From Alphaproteobacteria bacterium (GTDB lineage: Bacteria; Pseudomonadota; Alphaproteobacteria; UBA6615): 64,000 nt of DNA. The DNA lies in contig JAJFJA010000042.1 in assembly GCA_021774445.1 (NCBI GenBank), forward strand, positions 1 through 64,000, in the 5' to 3' direction. The position numbers were made by a program, and so were the translations under genes. A model generated the notes under the pieces. The model searched no databases and was not told the DNA's origin. It saw nothing but the letters and a program-made list of their open reading frames with translations. Positions 33,913 to 42,611 of this stretch are shown here, piece by piece (the first letter of the stretch is position 1; the number at the start of each line of letters is the position of its first letter).

Positions 33913-34884
33913 ATGGATGCCGCCCCGACCCTTGCCCAGATTGAGGCCGCCCGGGAGCGCCTGGGCGATTTAGTTATCGAGACGCCCGTTCATCCTTGGC
34001 GCGGCGACATCGTCGAGCAGACTTTCGGCGCCGGGACGGAACCGTTGCTGAAACTGGAGCTGCTGCAAGTCACCGGCACGTTCAAACCACGCGGCGCGCT
34101 GTCCGTGATGCTCAATCTGAGCCCGGAAGTGTTGGCGCGCGGGGTGACCGCGGTGAGTGCCGGCAATCATGCCATCGCCGTATCCTATGCGGCGCGGACG
34201 CTGGGCACGACCGCCAAGGTCGTGATGATGAAGGGCGCGAGCCCGTTCCGCGTGGCGCAATGCCGCAGCTATGGGGCCGAGGTGGTGCTGGCGGACGACG
34301 TGCATAAGGCCTTCGAGACGGTCGAGGAGATCAAAGAGCGTGAGGGCCGCAGTTTCGTGCATCCCTATGAAGGGCCGTTCACGGTGCTGGGCACCGCAAC
34401 GGTCGGTTGGGAGTTCTGCCGCCAGGCGCCGAACCTGGACGCGGTGATCGTGCCGATCGGCGGCGGCGGTCTGTGTGCCGGGATCTCCCGCGCGGTCAAA
34501 CTGGCGCAACCATCGTGCCAGGTGTTCGGCGTCGAGCCGGAAGGGGCGGACAGCATGCACCGAAGTTTTGCCGCCGGCGAACCCAAGGGCATCGAAACGG
34601 TACGGACGATCGCCGACAGCCTCGGTGCCCCCTACGCCACGCCGGGCAGCTTCGCGCTGTGCCGCGACCATGTCGATGAGCTGGTGATGATCAGCGACGA
34701 CGACATGCGCGAGGCGATGAAGCTGCTGTTCCACCATATGAAGCTGGCGGTCGAGCCGGCCGGGGCGGCGAGCACCGCGGCGTTGGCCGGACCACTGCGG
34801 CAGCGGCTGGCCGGCAAGCGGGTCGGCCTGGTCATTTGCGGCACCAATATCGACCTGGAAACGTTTTGCCGCCATACGGCCTAG
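33913..34884 (+). CDS. PLP-dependent threonine/serine dehydratase family protein
   Basis: 323 residues from ATG 33913; a GTG at 33901 is an alternative. Fold type II PLP enzyme: the Schiff-base lysine is Lys58 in GTFKPRGA, the substrate loop is SAGNHAIA, and the phosphate loop is PIGGGGLCAG. No ACT regulatory domain is present, so it resembles catabolic threonine dehydratase or hydroxyaspartate/serine racemase-type enzymes. The exact substrate is uncertain. Confidence 0.82.
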   Translation: MDAAPTLAQIEAARERLGDLVIETPVHPWRGDIVEQTFGAGTEPLLKLELLQVTGTFKPRGALSVMLNLSPEVLARGVTAVSAGNHAIAVSYAARTLGTTAKVVMMKGASPFRVAQCRSYGAEVVLADDVHKAFETVEEIKEREGRSFVHPYEGPFTVLGTATVGWEFCRQAPNLDAVIVPIGGGGLCAGISRAVKLAQPSCQVFGVEPEGADSMHRSFAAGEPKGIETVRTIADSLGAPYATPGSFALCRDHVDELVMISDDDMREAMKLLFHHMKLAVEPAGAASTAALAGPLRQRLAGKRVGLVICGTNIDLETFCRHTA

Positions 34885-34893
34885 GATTCGACA

Positions 34894-35349
34894 ATGCTCA
34901 CCGAGACCGACAAGAGATTTCTGCGGGTCGCCTATGAGGAGGCGTTGGCCGGGTTCGAGGAGGGCGGCTGCCCGATCGGCTCGGTGCTGGCGGCAGGGGC
35001 GCGTTTGATCGCCCAAGGTCGCAATCAGCGCGTGCAAGCCGGCAACCCGATCGCCCATGGGGAGATGGACTGCCTACAAAAAGCGGGGCGGCAGCGGAGC
35101 TATGGCAAAATGACGCTCTATACGTCGCTCTCGCCCTGCATGATGTGCGCCGGCACCATCGTCCAATTCGGGATAGCCCGTGTCGTGATCGGCGAGAACG
35201 TCAATTTCGGCGGCAACGAAGCATTCCTGCGCGAACGCGGCGTCGACGTGATCGTGGCCGATGACCCAGACTGCATCGCGCTGATGAAGCGGTTCGTTGC
35301 GGAAAAGCCGGAGCTTTGGGCGGAGGATATCGCCGAGGATCCGACCTAA
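34894..35349 (+). CDS. Cytosine deaminase, yeast Fcy1-like
   Basis: 151 residues of the zinc deaminase superfamily: His55 and Glu57 in AHGEMD, Cys82 and Cys85 in SPCMMC. Beyond the zinc motifs, stretches such as GGCPIGSVL, TLYTSLSPC, VVIGENVNFGG and the ending ELWAEDIAED match the fungal cytosine deaminase layout more closely than tRNA or guanine deaminases. It would convert cytosine to uracil. It starts 9 bases after the dehydratase gene. Confidence 0.8.
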   Translation: MLTETDKRFLRVAYEEALAGFEEGGCPIGSVLAAGARLIAQGRNQRVQAGNPIAHGEMDCLQKAGRQRSYGKMTLYTSLSPCMMCAGTIVQFGIARVVIGENVNFGGNEAFLRERGVDVIVADDPDCIALMKRFVAEKPELWAEDIAEDPT

Positions 35350-35353
35350 TCAC

Positions 35354-35773
35354 CTAGTCGTCGACATCGTCCATATCGGCTTGGCCGGAAACCCGGCGGC
35401 GGACATGCGACCAGGACAGGCCGATGGCGAGGATGGTGGCGAAGACGGCCAGCAAGGCCCAGGTGATCGCCTTCGGCTCATCGAGGTTGAGGATACCGGT
35501 ATCCAGCAACACCCATATCAGGGCGGCGAAGAATGCGGCGGCGAGGGTGAGGCCGATGGGGCCGATGGAACGCCAGGTGGCGCGCAAATAGATCACATAG
35601 ATGATCAACAAGGCGATGCCGGCCAGGACCTTGAAAGGCAGTCCCTGTTCGCCGCCTCTAGCGACCCAGCCATAATACGAGAACTGGGTCGGATTGAACG
35701 TCCCGAGCACCAGCACGAGGGCGATGATCCAGCGGATCAGAAAACTCGATGCGTCAAATCCCCGGCTGGCCAT
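35354..35773 (-). CDS. DUF6524-type membrane protein
   Basis: 139 residues with four predicted membrane helices (IRWIIALVLVLGTFNP, FKVLAGIALLIIYVIYL, IGLTLAAAFFAALIWVLL, ITWALLAVFATILAIGLSW). The signature LRATWRSIGPIGL and C-terminal SWSHVRRRVSGQ with an acidic tail match the DUF6524 family of alphaproteobacteria. Function unknown. Start at 35773 (MASRGFD) replaces an unsupported upstream extension. Convergent with the deaminase gene. Confidence 0.72.
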   Translation of the reverse strand: MASRGFDASSFLIRWIIALVLVLGTFNPTQFSYYGWVARGGEQGLPFKVLAGIALLIIYVIYLRATWRSIGPIGLTLAAAFFAALIWVLLDTGILNLDEPKAITWALLAVFATILAIGLSWSHVRRRVSGQADMDDVDD

Positions 35774-36082
35774 GCCTGCCCTCCCCCGCGCATTGCCTGT
35801 TGGTGATGCACATAGCGCAGTCGCCGGAGCCGTGTCGAGAGGCTGTGCCGCCGTGCCTGACCAGCAACCAGTGCCACAGGCGAACTCCATTGATATTTAC
35901 GCAAATATTTCTCTATTTCTCTACTATTATACTTTCATTTTATCTTCTTGTTTCCATCGAACAGCTTGCAAACTTCATTCTTCTCTTAGTTTGCCTTTAA
36001 TTTGCCACCACTATGTTTTCGCGCCTTGTCCATGTCGCCCACGGGCGGCTTGGCCGTGACGAAGGCCAAAGAGGTCGGAACA
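35774..36082. promoter_or_regulatory. AT-rich, repeat-bearing region before parA: candidate centromere or operator
   Basis: The 309 bases have no gene, and 35890-36010 is strikingly AT-rich for this genome. It holds a perfect tandem ATTTCTCT ATTTCTCT (35907-35922), an inverted pair GCAAAC (35968-35973) and GTTTGC (35989-35994), and TTTGCC repeated at 35990 and 36001. Such repeats before a ParA-RHH operon commonly act as the partition site and as the operator for the RHH protein. Confidence 0.45.
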
Positions 36083-36796
36083 ATGCGCGTGTTGGCATTT
36101 GCGTCCCAAAAGGGCGGCTCGGGAAAAACAACGCTGGCCGGACATACGGCCGTGCAGGCGGAACTGGCGGGGGCCGGGCCGGTCGCCTTGATCGACTGCG
36201 ATCCACAGGGCAGCCTGGCGGACTGGTGGAATGAACGCTCCGCGGAAACCCCGGTGTTCGTGCAGACCTTCGTCTCACAGCTCAAGGACGACCTGGAGAG
36301 AATGCGGTCGATTGGGGTCGAGCTGCTGGTGATCGACACGCCCCCGGCGATTACCGAGATGATCCGCGAGGTGGTCGCTGTCTGCGACCTAGTCGCGATC
36401 CCAACCCGGCCGAGCCCGCATGACCTGCGTGCCGCCGGGGCTACCGTCGATCTTGTCGAGCAAGTCGGCAAACCCCTGGTGTTCGTTGTCAACGGTGCCG
36501 CGTCACGTGCGCGGATCACCGCCGAGGCGGCGATCGCGCTGTCACAACATGGCACCGTTGCCCCGGTCACCGTGCATCAGCGCACCGACTTCGCCGCGAG
36601 CATGATCGATGGCCGCACGGTCATGGAACTCAATGGCAGTTCCAAGTCGGCCGGCGAAATCGAGCAGCTTTGGTCGTATTTGTCGGATCGGCTGGACAAG
36701 AATCATCAACGGACGGTTTTCGCGGCGGGGACGCCGACGCCAAGGGTTGCTCGGAGCTTTGGCACGCGGGCACTGAATGAGAGGAAGTCCGCATGA
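36083..36796 (+). CDS. ParA-family partition ATPase
   Basis: 237 residues starting MRVLAFASQKGGSGKTTLAG, a deviant Walker A with the signature lysine. Walker A' and B are visible (ALIDCDPQGSLADWW, LLVIDTPPAITE). There is no N-terminal HTH domain, so it belongs to the short type Ib ParA class that depends on a small partner for DNA binding. The next gene, overlapping by four bases, encodes an RHH protein fitting that role. Confidence 0.85.
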   Translation: MRVLAFASQKGGSGKTTLAGHTAVQAELAGAGPVALIDCDPQGSLADWWNERSAETPVFVQTFVSQLKDDLERMRSIGVELLVIDTPPAITEMIREVVAVCDLVAIPTRPSPHDLRAAGATVDLVEQVGKPLVFVVNGAASRARITAEAAIALSQHGTVAPVTVHQRTDFAASMIDGRTVMELNGSSKSAGEIEQLWSYLSDRLDKNHQRTVFAAGTPTPRVARSFGTRALNERKSA

Positions 36797-37284
36797 GCGC
36801 TCTGAAACGCCCCACTCTGGTTAGTTCGCTGCTGGTCCGGAAAGGGGCGGCAACGCCAACCGGACAAACATCGCAATCGGGACAATTAGAGATTCACCGC
36901 GTGGCGCCTCGGCCCGTGGTTGCGGTGACGACAGACCATCCCATGCTGACCGCGCCGCCGTACGCCAAGACGATTGGAGGCCGGAAATTCGGCCGGCGAC
37001 CGGCACAGCCTACAACGGATCGCCACGACCGGTCCGATGGTAAAAAAATGCGACTTTCTTTGGGCTTGGACAGCCAGCTTCATCTGCGGTTGAAACTTGC
37101 GGCGGTCCATAATGGCACCAATATGCGCGAGCTCGTTCTGACCGCCATCGACCATTATCTGGTTGCACTGGCGCCGGCCATCCAAGACGGGCGCTGCGCC
37201 TGTCTGCAAGCCGATGCGCAGCCGACAAATTGTGCCCACAAAGATGCGGGTTCGAAAAATGGTATCCGAACAGATCGAGCCTGA
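36793..37284 (+). CDS. RHH-domain protein, candidate centromere-binding partner of ParA
   Basis: 163 residues. The N-terminal 85 are basic and disordered; the middle (KMRLSLGLDSQLHLRLKLAA, then MRELVLTAIDHYL) is a ribbon-helix-helix domain. The C-terminal tail contains four Cys (CACLQAD, TNCAH), unusual for this family and perhaps metal-binding. Coupled to the ParA gene. A flexible basic tail that stimulates ParA ATPase is typical of type Ib partners. Confidence 0.7.
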   Translation: MSALKRPTLVSSLLVRKGAATPTGQTSQSGQLEIHRVAPRPVVAVTTDHPMLTAPPYAKTIGGRKFGRRPAQPTTDRHDRSDGKKMRLSLGLDSQLHLRLKLAAVHNGTNMRELVLTAIDHYLVALAPAIQDGRCACLQADAQPTNCAHKDAGSKNGIRTDRA

Positions 37285-37786
37285 TCCTTCGCAACCGGAC
37301 GACGGTTACGAACAGGACGACGAGCAAGAGTGCGGCGGTTCGGCGGCTGGGTCGCTGACCGATATCGTCATCCGCCGGCGACGCATGCCGGCCGCGGCCG
37401 TCGAATCGATGGGGCCGATGGATATCACTGCTTACTGGAACAACTTGCGCGGCAGACGGCGGTTCCCCTCCTCGGCGCATCTCGACCAGGCGCACCTGGC
37501 CCGCAACTGGCCGAACACAGTGCTGATGCGATGCGACAGCGATCGCCAACTCCTCGCCATGCGCTTCTCCGACGTGCAAGGTCTGCTGTCGAGCAGCGAC
37601 TTCTCGACAATGGCCGTCGAGTGGATCCGCAGTCTGTGTATGGAGGCGGCGCAGCGCGGGCGCCCGGTCGAAACGGCCGAGGCGTTTCCTACATCGAACG
37701 GGTCGGTAACATTCCGCGCCGTGGCCCTGCCCCTAAGTGGGGATGAGCGGGCCGTCGATCATGTGCTGTTTCACGTTCGAGCGTAG
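37259..37786 (+). CDS. PAS-domain protein
   Basis: 175 residues from ATG 37259 (37244 possible). After an acidic N-terminus, the core MDITAYWNNLRGRRRFPSS, then NTVLMRCDSDRQLLAMRFS matches the PAS_5 family of alphaproteobacteria, which have no output domain. It overlaps the RHH gene, forming a three-gene ParA-RHH-PAS unit. Signal and partner are unknown. Confidence 0.7.
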   Translation: MVSEQIEPDPSQPDDGYEQDDEQECGGSAAGSLTDIVIRRRRMPAAAVESMGPMDITAYWNNLRGRRRFPSSAHLDQAHLARNWPNTVLMRCDSDRQLLAMRFSDVQGLLSSSDFSTMAVEWIRSLCMEAAQRGRPVETAEAFPTSNGSVTFRAVALPLSGDERAVDHVLFHVRA

Positions 37787-37793
37787 AGCCTGC

Positions 37794-38285
37794 CTAGGGA
37801 TAGGGTTGCTGACGGGTGTTGTCGAGGATCCGATGCAGCAGCGCTACCAGGGTTTCCCGTTCCTCAACCGTGAGGCCGCGGATGGCCCGTTTGTAATGGC
37901 CAAAAGCCAGCGGATAGATGTGATCGAACATGGCTCGACCACTCTGGGTGAGATAGACCTCGATAATGCGGTTGTCATCCTGGTGATGGCGCCGGACGAC
38001 CAGGTCGTCGCGCTCCATCTGATCGACGACACGGCTTAAGGACGACTGCTCGATCACCGTGTAGGCCGAGAGGTCGCCCATCCGGCGCCCGTCGCGGGTG
38101 TGCAGAACCGCCAGTACGCGCCAACGGGGCACGCTCACGCGCAGCGGCCGTAGGTCGGCGAGCAGATCCTGGTTGAGGCGATTGGTGATGCGGTTGAACA
38201 GATAAGGCAGGAACTCATCGAGAACCAGATCGGCACTCGCCGGCTCACCTTGGTCGGGCTCCGGTCCCTCAGCGCGCTGGCTCAT
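37794..38285 (-). CDS. MarR-family transcription regulator
   Basis: 163 residues. Winged helix with VSVPRWRVLAVLHTRDGRRM, then SSLSRVVDQMERDDLVVRR and the wing DNRIIEVYLTQSG. Last gene of the iorA-iorB-marR transcript, overlapping iorB by four bases, so it probably responds to the aryl acids or keto acids the pathway handles. Confidence 0.85.
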   Translation of the reverse strand: MSQRAEGPEPDQGEPASADLVLDEFLPYLFNRITNRLNQDLLADLRPLRVSVPRWRVLAVLHTRDGRRMGDLSAYTVIEQSSLSRVVDQMERDDLVVRRHHQDDNRIIEVYLTQSGRAMFDHIYPLAFGHYKRAIRGLTVEERETLVALLHRILDNTRQQPYP

Positions 38286-39859
38286 TCGGCGGCCCGCGGA
38301 ACAGGCGCTGAAGGCTCGAATGCGGTTGCCGCCAAGCCGCCGAGGAGGCGGTCGAACGCCGCGTCGTCAGCGTCCGCCATCGCGGCCTCGCGCACGGTGC
38401 GCATGGCCTCCGCCGCGGCCGAGGCCCGGTTCGCGTTACCAGCGGCCAAGCCGGGACTCACCAGGGTCTCAACGATACGGTCGAACTTGTCGACGCCGCG
38501 ACGTCTGGTCTCGCCATAACCCTTGCGAAGGCGGGCCAGCTCGGCGACCTCCATGGCGAGACGATAGTCCAGGGGAACGGCGCGGCAGAGCTTGTCGAGC
38601 CAAGCCTCGACGGCGCGCTGCTCGTCCTTGAAGCGCATCGAGCGGCGGCGCCAGAAACGTAAGCGCGCCAGCAGAAACAAGATGGTGAACCCGATCACAC
38701 CGCTGGTGCGCAAACGGAGACTGACGTTGAAACGCTCGAGCCAGCCGCGGCGGACGGCTATGCCGAACAACGGCCGCCCGAGGAAGGCCGGTAAGAGCCC
38801 GCACCATTCCTCCACCCCAGGCTTGAGGAATTCAGTGAGGGTCAGCGGTTGGTCCGGCGCCACCCCGACCTCCTGCCGGACACGCGCCAAACGGTCCGGT
38901 CTGGTCTTGAGATCAGCGACCCGGATCACGTCCTCGAAACTCATCCACACGGCGAGCTGGCGGGCGACCTCGCGGGACAGATGAAATTGGAAGGCCTCGC
39001 CTTGGGCATCGCGCTCGGCCTGAACGATGCGATCAAGCCGGCGCAGGTAACTCTGGGCATAACGCCGGTCCTGGAAGTCGACAAGACGGGCGACCGCCTC
39101 GGGTACGATTTCAGAGACTTCCGGAGGATAGGCGTTGGCGCAGGTGTCGATGAGACCCTGGGCGGCGGGAAGACGCGGACTGGGCCGTTTGGCGTCGCCC
39201 GGCAGTGCCGCGTCCGTCGGCGCCCGGGGGGCCCGAACCGCCGCCGCCCCTGCCCTGAAGCCCCTAATGTTGGCCTCTTGCGCTTTGCCGAAAGCCCTTA
39301 TCGCCGCTTCGAATCCGGCCTCGTCGATGGGCAGAATCCCGGTGCCGGCGACGGCGCCGAGTAAAACTGCATTGAGGGACGTGCGGTTGTCGTGAGCGAG
39401 TTCGGCAAAGTCCAAGAGGATTGCCCGCCGGCACAGCTCCGCCGCGGCCGCATGGGCCATGCTGCCGTCGAAGCGGCCATCGGCCGGGACGCTCTTCTCA
39501 ACAACCGCGTAGACGCGGTGGGTCGAGCCGATGAGGGTCGTGCGGTCCGGCGTGACGAAGCCACGCTCCATGGCCCGGGCGGCCTCCAGCAGCTCGGAGG
39601 CGACAACGATATCGACGGTACCCGGGTTTGGAAAAAGTGCGAAGACGGGCTGCTTGCCCGCCAATTCGGACGCCGGTCGCGGATAGATTTCCAAATAGTA
39701 GGTGGTCGCGCCGGTGCGCTGGGCGACACCGGGGATCGAGGTGCTTTGGACCGGCAAGCCCTGGGCCTGGGCCGCTTGGGTGATCCAAGACGCCAGGACA
39801 CCGCCGCCTTCGCCGCCGAGGGCGCCAATCAGAACACAGACCGGTTGGGCCGCGGTCAA
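38282..39859 (-). CDS. iorB: Indolepyruvate oxidoreductase subunit beta with DUF6537-type C-terminus
   Basis: 525 residues. Residues about 1-190 form the gamma-type oxidoreductase domain (GALGGEGGGVLASWITQAA, then SIPGVAQRTGATTYYLEI). The long remainder (about 230-510) is the extra domain found in proteobacterial IorB proteins, making it far longer than archaeal IorB of about 200 residues. With IorA it converts aryl pyruvates to aryl-acetyl-CoA. Overlaps iorA by four bases. Confidence 0.88.
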   Translation of the reverse strand: MTAAQPVCVLIGALGGEGGGVLASWITQAAQAQGLPVQSTSIPGVAQRTGATTYYLEIYPRPASELAGKQPVFALFPNPGTVDIVVASELLEAARAMERGFVTPDRTTLIGSTHRVYAVVEKSVPADGRFDGSMAHAAAAELCRRAILLDFAELAHDNRTSLNAVLLGAVAGTGILPIDEAGFEAAIRAFGKAQEANIRGFRAGAAAVRAPRAPTDAALPGDAKRPSPRLPAAQGLIDTCANAYPPEVSEIVPEAVARLVDFQDRRYAQSYLRRLDRIVQAERDAQGEAFQFHLSREVARQLAVWMSFEDVIRVADLKTRPDRLARVRQEVGVAPDQPLTLTEFLKPGVEEWCGLLPAFLGRPLFGIAVRRGWLERFNVSLRLRTSGVIGFTILFLLARLRFWRRRSMRFKDEQRAVEAWLDKLCRAVPLDYRLAMEVAELARLRKGYGETRRRGVDKFDRIVETLVSPGLAAGNANRASAAAEAMRTVREAAMADADDAAFDRLLGGLAATAFEPSAPVPRAAE

Positions 39860-42003
39860 GCCACCTGCGCCTTAGCGCGCCGCAGGCCCTGCAGGAATCC
39901 AATTATTCGACCGCGCAAGCGCTCGCGCCATAAGTCGAGAGCGCTCGGATTATGAACGATCTCGGCGCGATAAAAACTCGGACAGAGGATCGCCGCGTGA
40001 GCGACCTCGCCGCAGACACCACAACCAACGCAGTCATTGTTCACATGGGCGACGGGATCGTCGCGCAAAGGATCAGGGTTGGGCTTGATGGTCAGTGTCG
40101 GGCATCCGGAAAGCCGAATGCAGGAATGGTCGCCGTTGCAAATATCGTCATCAACGCCAAAGCGAGTTTGCACGACGCGCTTGCCCGCGGCGCGCTTTTC
40201 CTGATTCAACGGCCGCAGCCGCCGCTGCACGGCAAGCATGCATTCCCCGGTGGCGACGATGACCTTGAGTCCCTTCTCGGACGTGGTCATGGCCTCGCGA
40301 AATGTCTTGACCATGTGGTCGACATTGTAGGTGCGGATGGTGCGCATCCATTTGACGCCGACACCCTTGAGTGCCGCCTGGATGGGCATGGCGCTCGCCT
40401 CGCCGCGGGCGTTGCTGCCGCTGGACGGGATGTGTTGGGCGCCGGTGGCCGAGGTGTAGCCGTTATCCATGACGACCAGAACGCCGTCATTGTTGTTAAA
40501 GACAGCCGGCACGATGCCGCTGTTCAGGCCGTTGTGCCAAAGTCCACCATCGCCCATCACCGTGACCACGCGTTGCTTGAACGCTCCCTGAAGTCCGGTG
40601 GCACTGGCGAGGCCGAGCCCATAACCGAGCACGGTGTTGCCGATATTGAAGGGCGGCAGCGTGGAAAAAGTATGGCAGCCGATATCGGATGACATATGGA
40701 ACTGGCCGAGTTCCTTCTGGGCGATTTTCATGGCACTGAACACCGGCCGCTCCGGGCAGCCGACGCAGAATCCCGGCGGACGGGTCGGCACGCCGTCGCC
40801 GAGAATTTCACCGGCACGCCGTTTGGCGGCGGCGACGCGCGCCAGCACGTCGGCCACGGCGGCAAGATCCACGCCCTGCGGCGCCACCTCTGCCAAGAAG
40901 TTACCGGTGCCCCGCAGTACAACTTCGCCGGTGTACTCGCCGGCCATGGGCAGGACATCCTTGCCGTAGACTTTGGTATTGAGGTCGGCCTTCCGGAGGC
41001 CCGCGTTGATGGCTTGTTCGAGATATTCGGGCTGTCCCTCCTCAACCACCAGAACGGCACGCTTGCCGGCGCAAAAGCGGCTGATCTCGTCCGGGATCAA
41101 AGGATAGGTAACATTGAGCACGTAAAGCGGTATGCGGGCATCGCCGAAGGCATCCGCCAGGCCGAGCTGCGCCAGGGAGCGCAGCACGGTGTTATACATG
41201 CCGCCCTGCATAATAATGCCGATGTCCTCGAGATCGCCCTCGAAGACTTCGTTCAGGCGATGCTCGCGTACATAGTCGATCGCCGCCGGCAGGCGCACGT
41301 CGATCTTATGCTTCTCCTGGGCATAGGTCGCCGGCGGCAGGCAAATACGCGAAGGATCGAATTGCGGCTGCTCAATCAGCCGCTTGCGGGATAACGCGGG
41401 CGCCTTATTTTCGCTGGTCGTGAAACTGCCGTAGACGTGACAGGCACGAATGCGCAGCTCCAGCATGACCGGCGTGTTGCTGACCTCGGACAACTCGAAG
41501 CCATGCTCCACGAGCTTGACGATCGTCGGCAAGTTGGGCCGCGGGTCGAGTAGCCACATCTGCGACTTCATGGCGAAGGCGTGGGTGCGCTCCTGGATGA
41601 TGCTGGCGCCCTCGCCATAGTCCTCACCGAGGACGATCAGGGTGCCGCCGAGCACACCAGCCGAGGCGAGGTTAGACAGGGCGTCGGATGCGACGTTGGT
41701 GCCGACGGTGGATTTCCAGGTGACGGCACCGCGCATGGGATAATTGATGGACGCCCCCAACATCGCCGCCGCCGCAGCCTCACTGCCGCCAGGCTCGAAA
41801 TGGACGCCAAGGTCGCCCAAAATATCCTGGGCATCGGTTAGCACATCCATGAGGTGGGAGATCGGCGCGCCCTGATAACCGCCGACATAGCTCACGCCGG
41901 ACTGCAATAAAGCCTTGGTGACAGCGAGTATGCCCTCACCGTGGAAGACCTCACCGGCGCCTAGCTTGAGCAGCTCCACCTCTTTGGTAAACGACCGTTC
42001 CAT
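39856..42003 (-). CDS. iorA: Indolepyruvate ferredoxin oxidoreductase subunit alpha
   Basis: 715 residues. The pyrimidine-binding domain begins with SGVSYVGGYQGAPISHLMD; the TPP motif is GDGGLWHNGLNSGI to VVMDNGYT. The C-terminus carries a ferredoxin-like segment (CNGDHSCIRLSGCP and DCVGCGVCGEVAHAAILC). It oxidatively decarboxylates indolepyruvate and related keto acids from aromatic amino acid breakdown. First gene of a three-gene operon. Confidence 0.92.
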   Translation of the reverse strand: MERSFTKEVELLKLGAGEVFHGEGILAVTKALLQSGVSYVGGYQGAPISHLMDVLTDAQDILGDLGVHFEPGGSEAAAAAMLGASINYPMRGAVTWKSTVGTNVASDALSNLASAGVLGGTLIVLGEDYGEGASIIQERTHAFAMKSQMWLLDPRPNLPTIVKLVEHGFELSEVSNTPVMLELRIRACHVYGSFTTSENKAPALSRKRLIEQPQFDPSRICLPPATYAQEKHKIDVRLPAAIDYVREHRLNEVFEGDLEDIGIIMQGGMYNTVLRSLAQLGLADAFGDARIPLYVLNVTYPLIPDEISRFCAGKRAVLVVEEGQPEYLEQAINAGLRKADLNTKVYGKDVLPMAGEYTGEVVLRGTGNFLAEVAPQGVDLAAVADVLARVAAAKRRAGEILGDGVPTRPPGFCVGCPERPVFSAMKIAQKELGQFHMSSDIGCHTFSTLPPFNIGNTVLGYGLGLASATGLQGAFKQRVVTVMGDGGLWHNGLNSGIVPAVFNNNDGVLVVMDNGYTSATGAQHIPSSGSNARGEASAMPIQAALKGVGVKWMRTIRTYNVDHMVKTFREAMTTSEKGLKVIVATGECMLAVQRRLRPLNQEKRAAGKRVVQTRFGVDDDICNGDHSCIRLSGCPTLTIKPNPDPLRDDPVAHVNNDCVGCGVCGEVAHAAILCPSFYRAEIVHNPSALDLWRERLRGRIIGFLQGLRRAKAQVA

Positions 42004-42092
42004 GAGCCTCCAAAGGTGGCCAGCGGCGACATCTTCTTGAAATATGTAGATTCAATTGAAGTGTCAATTAATCCCGGAAGGAAAGCAAACAG

Positions 42093-42611
42093 TCAGAGGG
42101 CGCCATGGCTGCGGACGACCCGGCGATAGGTTTCGATGGCTTTGCTGAAGCCAATAAGGGAGACGCGGGTTTCCCGGATGCCGGCATCGGTCTCGACACC
42201 GGCAACCAGGAACTGCCCGGCCAAACCTTCGCGGATAATCAAGGTTGCCTCCGGTCCCGACCAAGTGGCGCGGCCTGCCGCCAAAAACGCCTCATGGGCC
42301 GGGAAACCGTCAATTCGAACCGTTACCGCGGTGCCGGATGGGGCAACCTCCCGCACGGCGACGGCGACGCGGAAGACGTCGGCGCTAGTCTCCTCAACGA
42401 TGATTTCATTGCGGGCGCCGAGATCGTCCAAGACGGGCGGCGGCGCGCTGAGCGAGCAGCTGCGATCCTGACCGGGCGACTCCTCGCCGCACAAGACCGT
42501 CCAATCGTCGATGACTCGGTAGTAGAGGACATAGCTGGCCGACAGCGGCTGGGCGCCGACCAGAAAAAACACGGCAGCCAGGACGCCGCCGGTCCGTTTG
42601 CCAATCTTCAT
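42093..42611 (-). CDS. IalB-like periplasmic protein
   Basis: 172 residues with a signal peptide (GGVLAAVFFLVGAQPLSA). The mature start DDWTVLCGEESPGQDRSC has the Trp and paired Cys of invasion-associated locus B proteins, followed by a beta-rich body and GFSKAIETYR at the end, the usual IalB finish. A periplasmic role of unknown mechanism is expected. Overlaps the acyltransferase gene. Confidence 0.65.
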   Translation of the reverse strand: MKIGKRTGGVLAAVFFLVGAQPLSASYVLYYRVIDDWTVLCGEESPGQDRSCSLSAPPPVLDDLGARNEIIVEETSADVFRVAVAVREVAPSGTAVTVRIDGFPAHEAFLAAGRATWSGPEATLIIREGLAGQFLVAGVETDAGIRETRVSLIGFSKAIETYRRVVRSHGAL

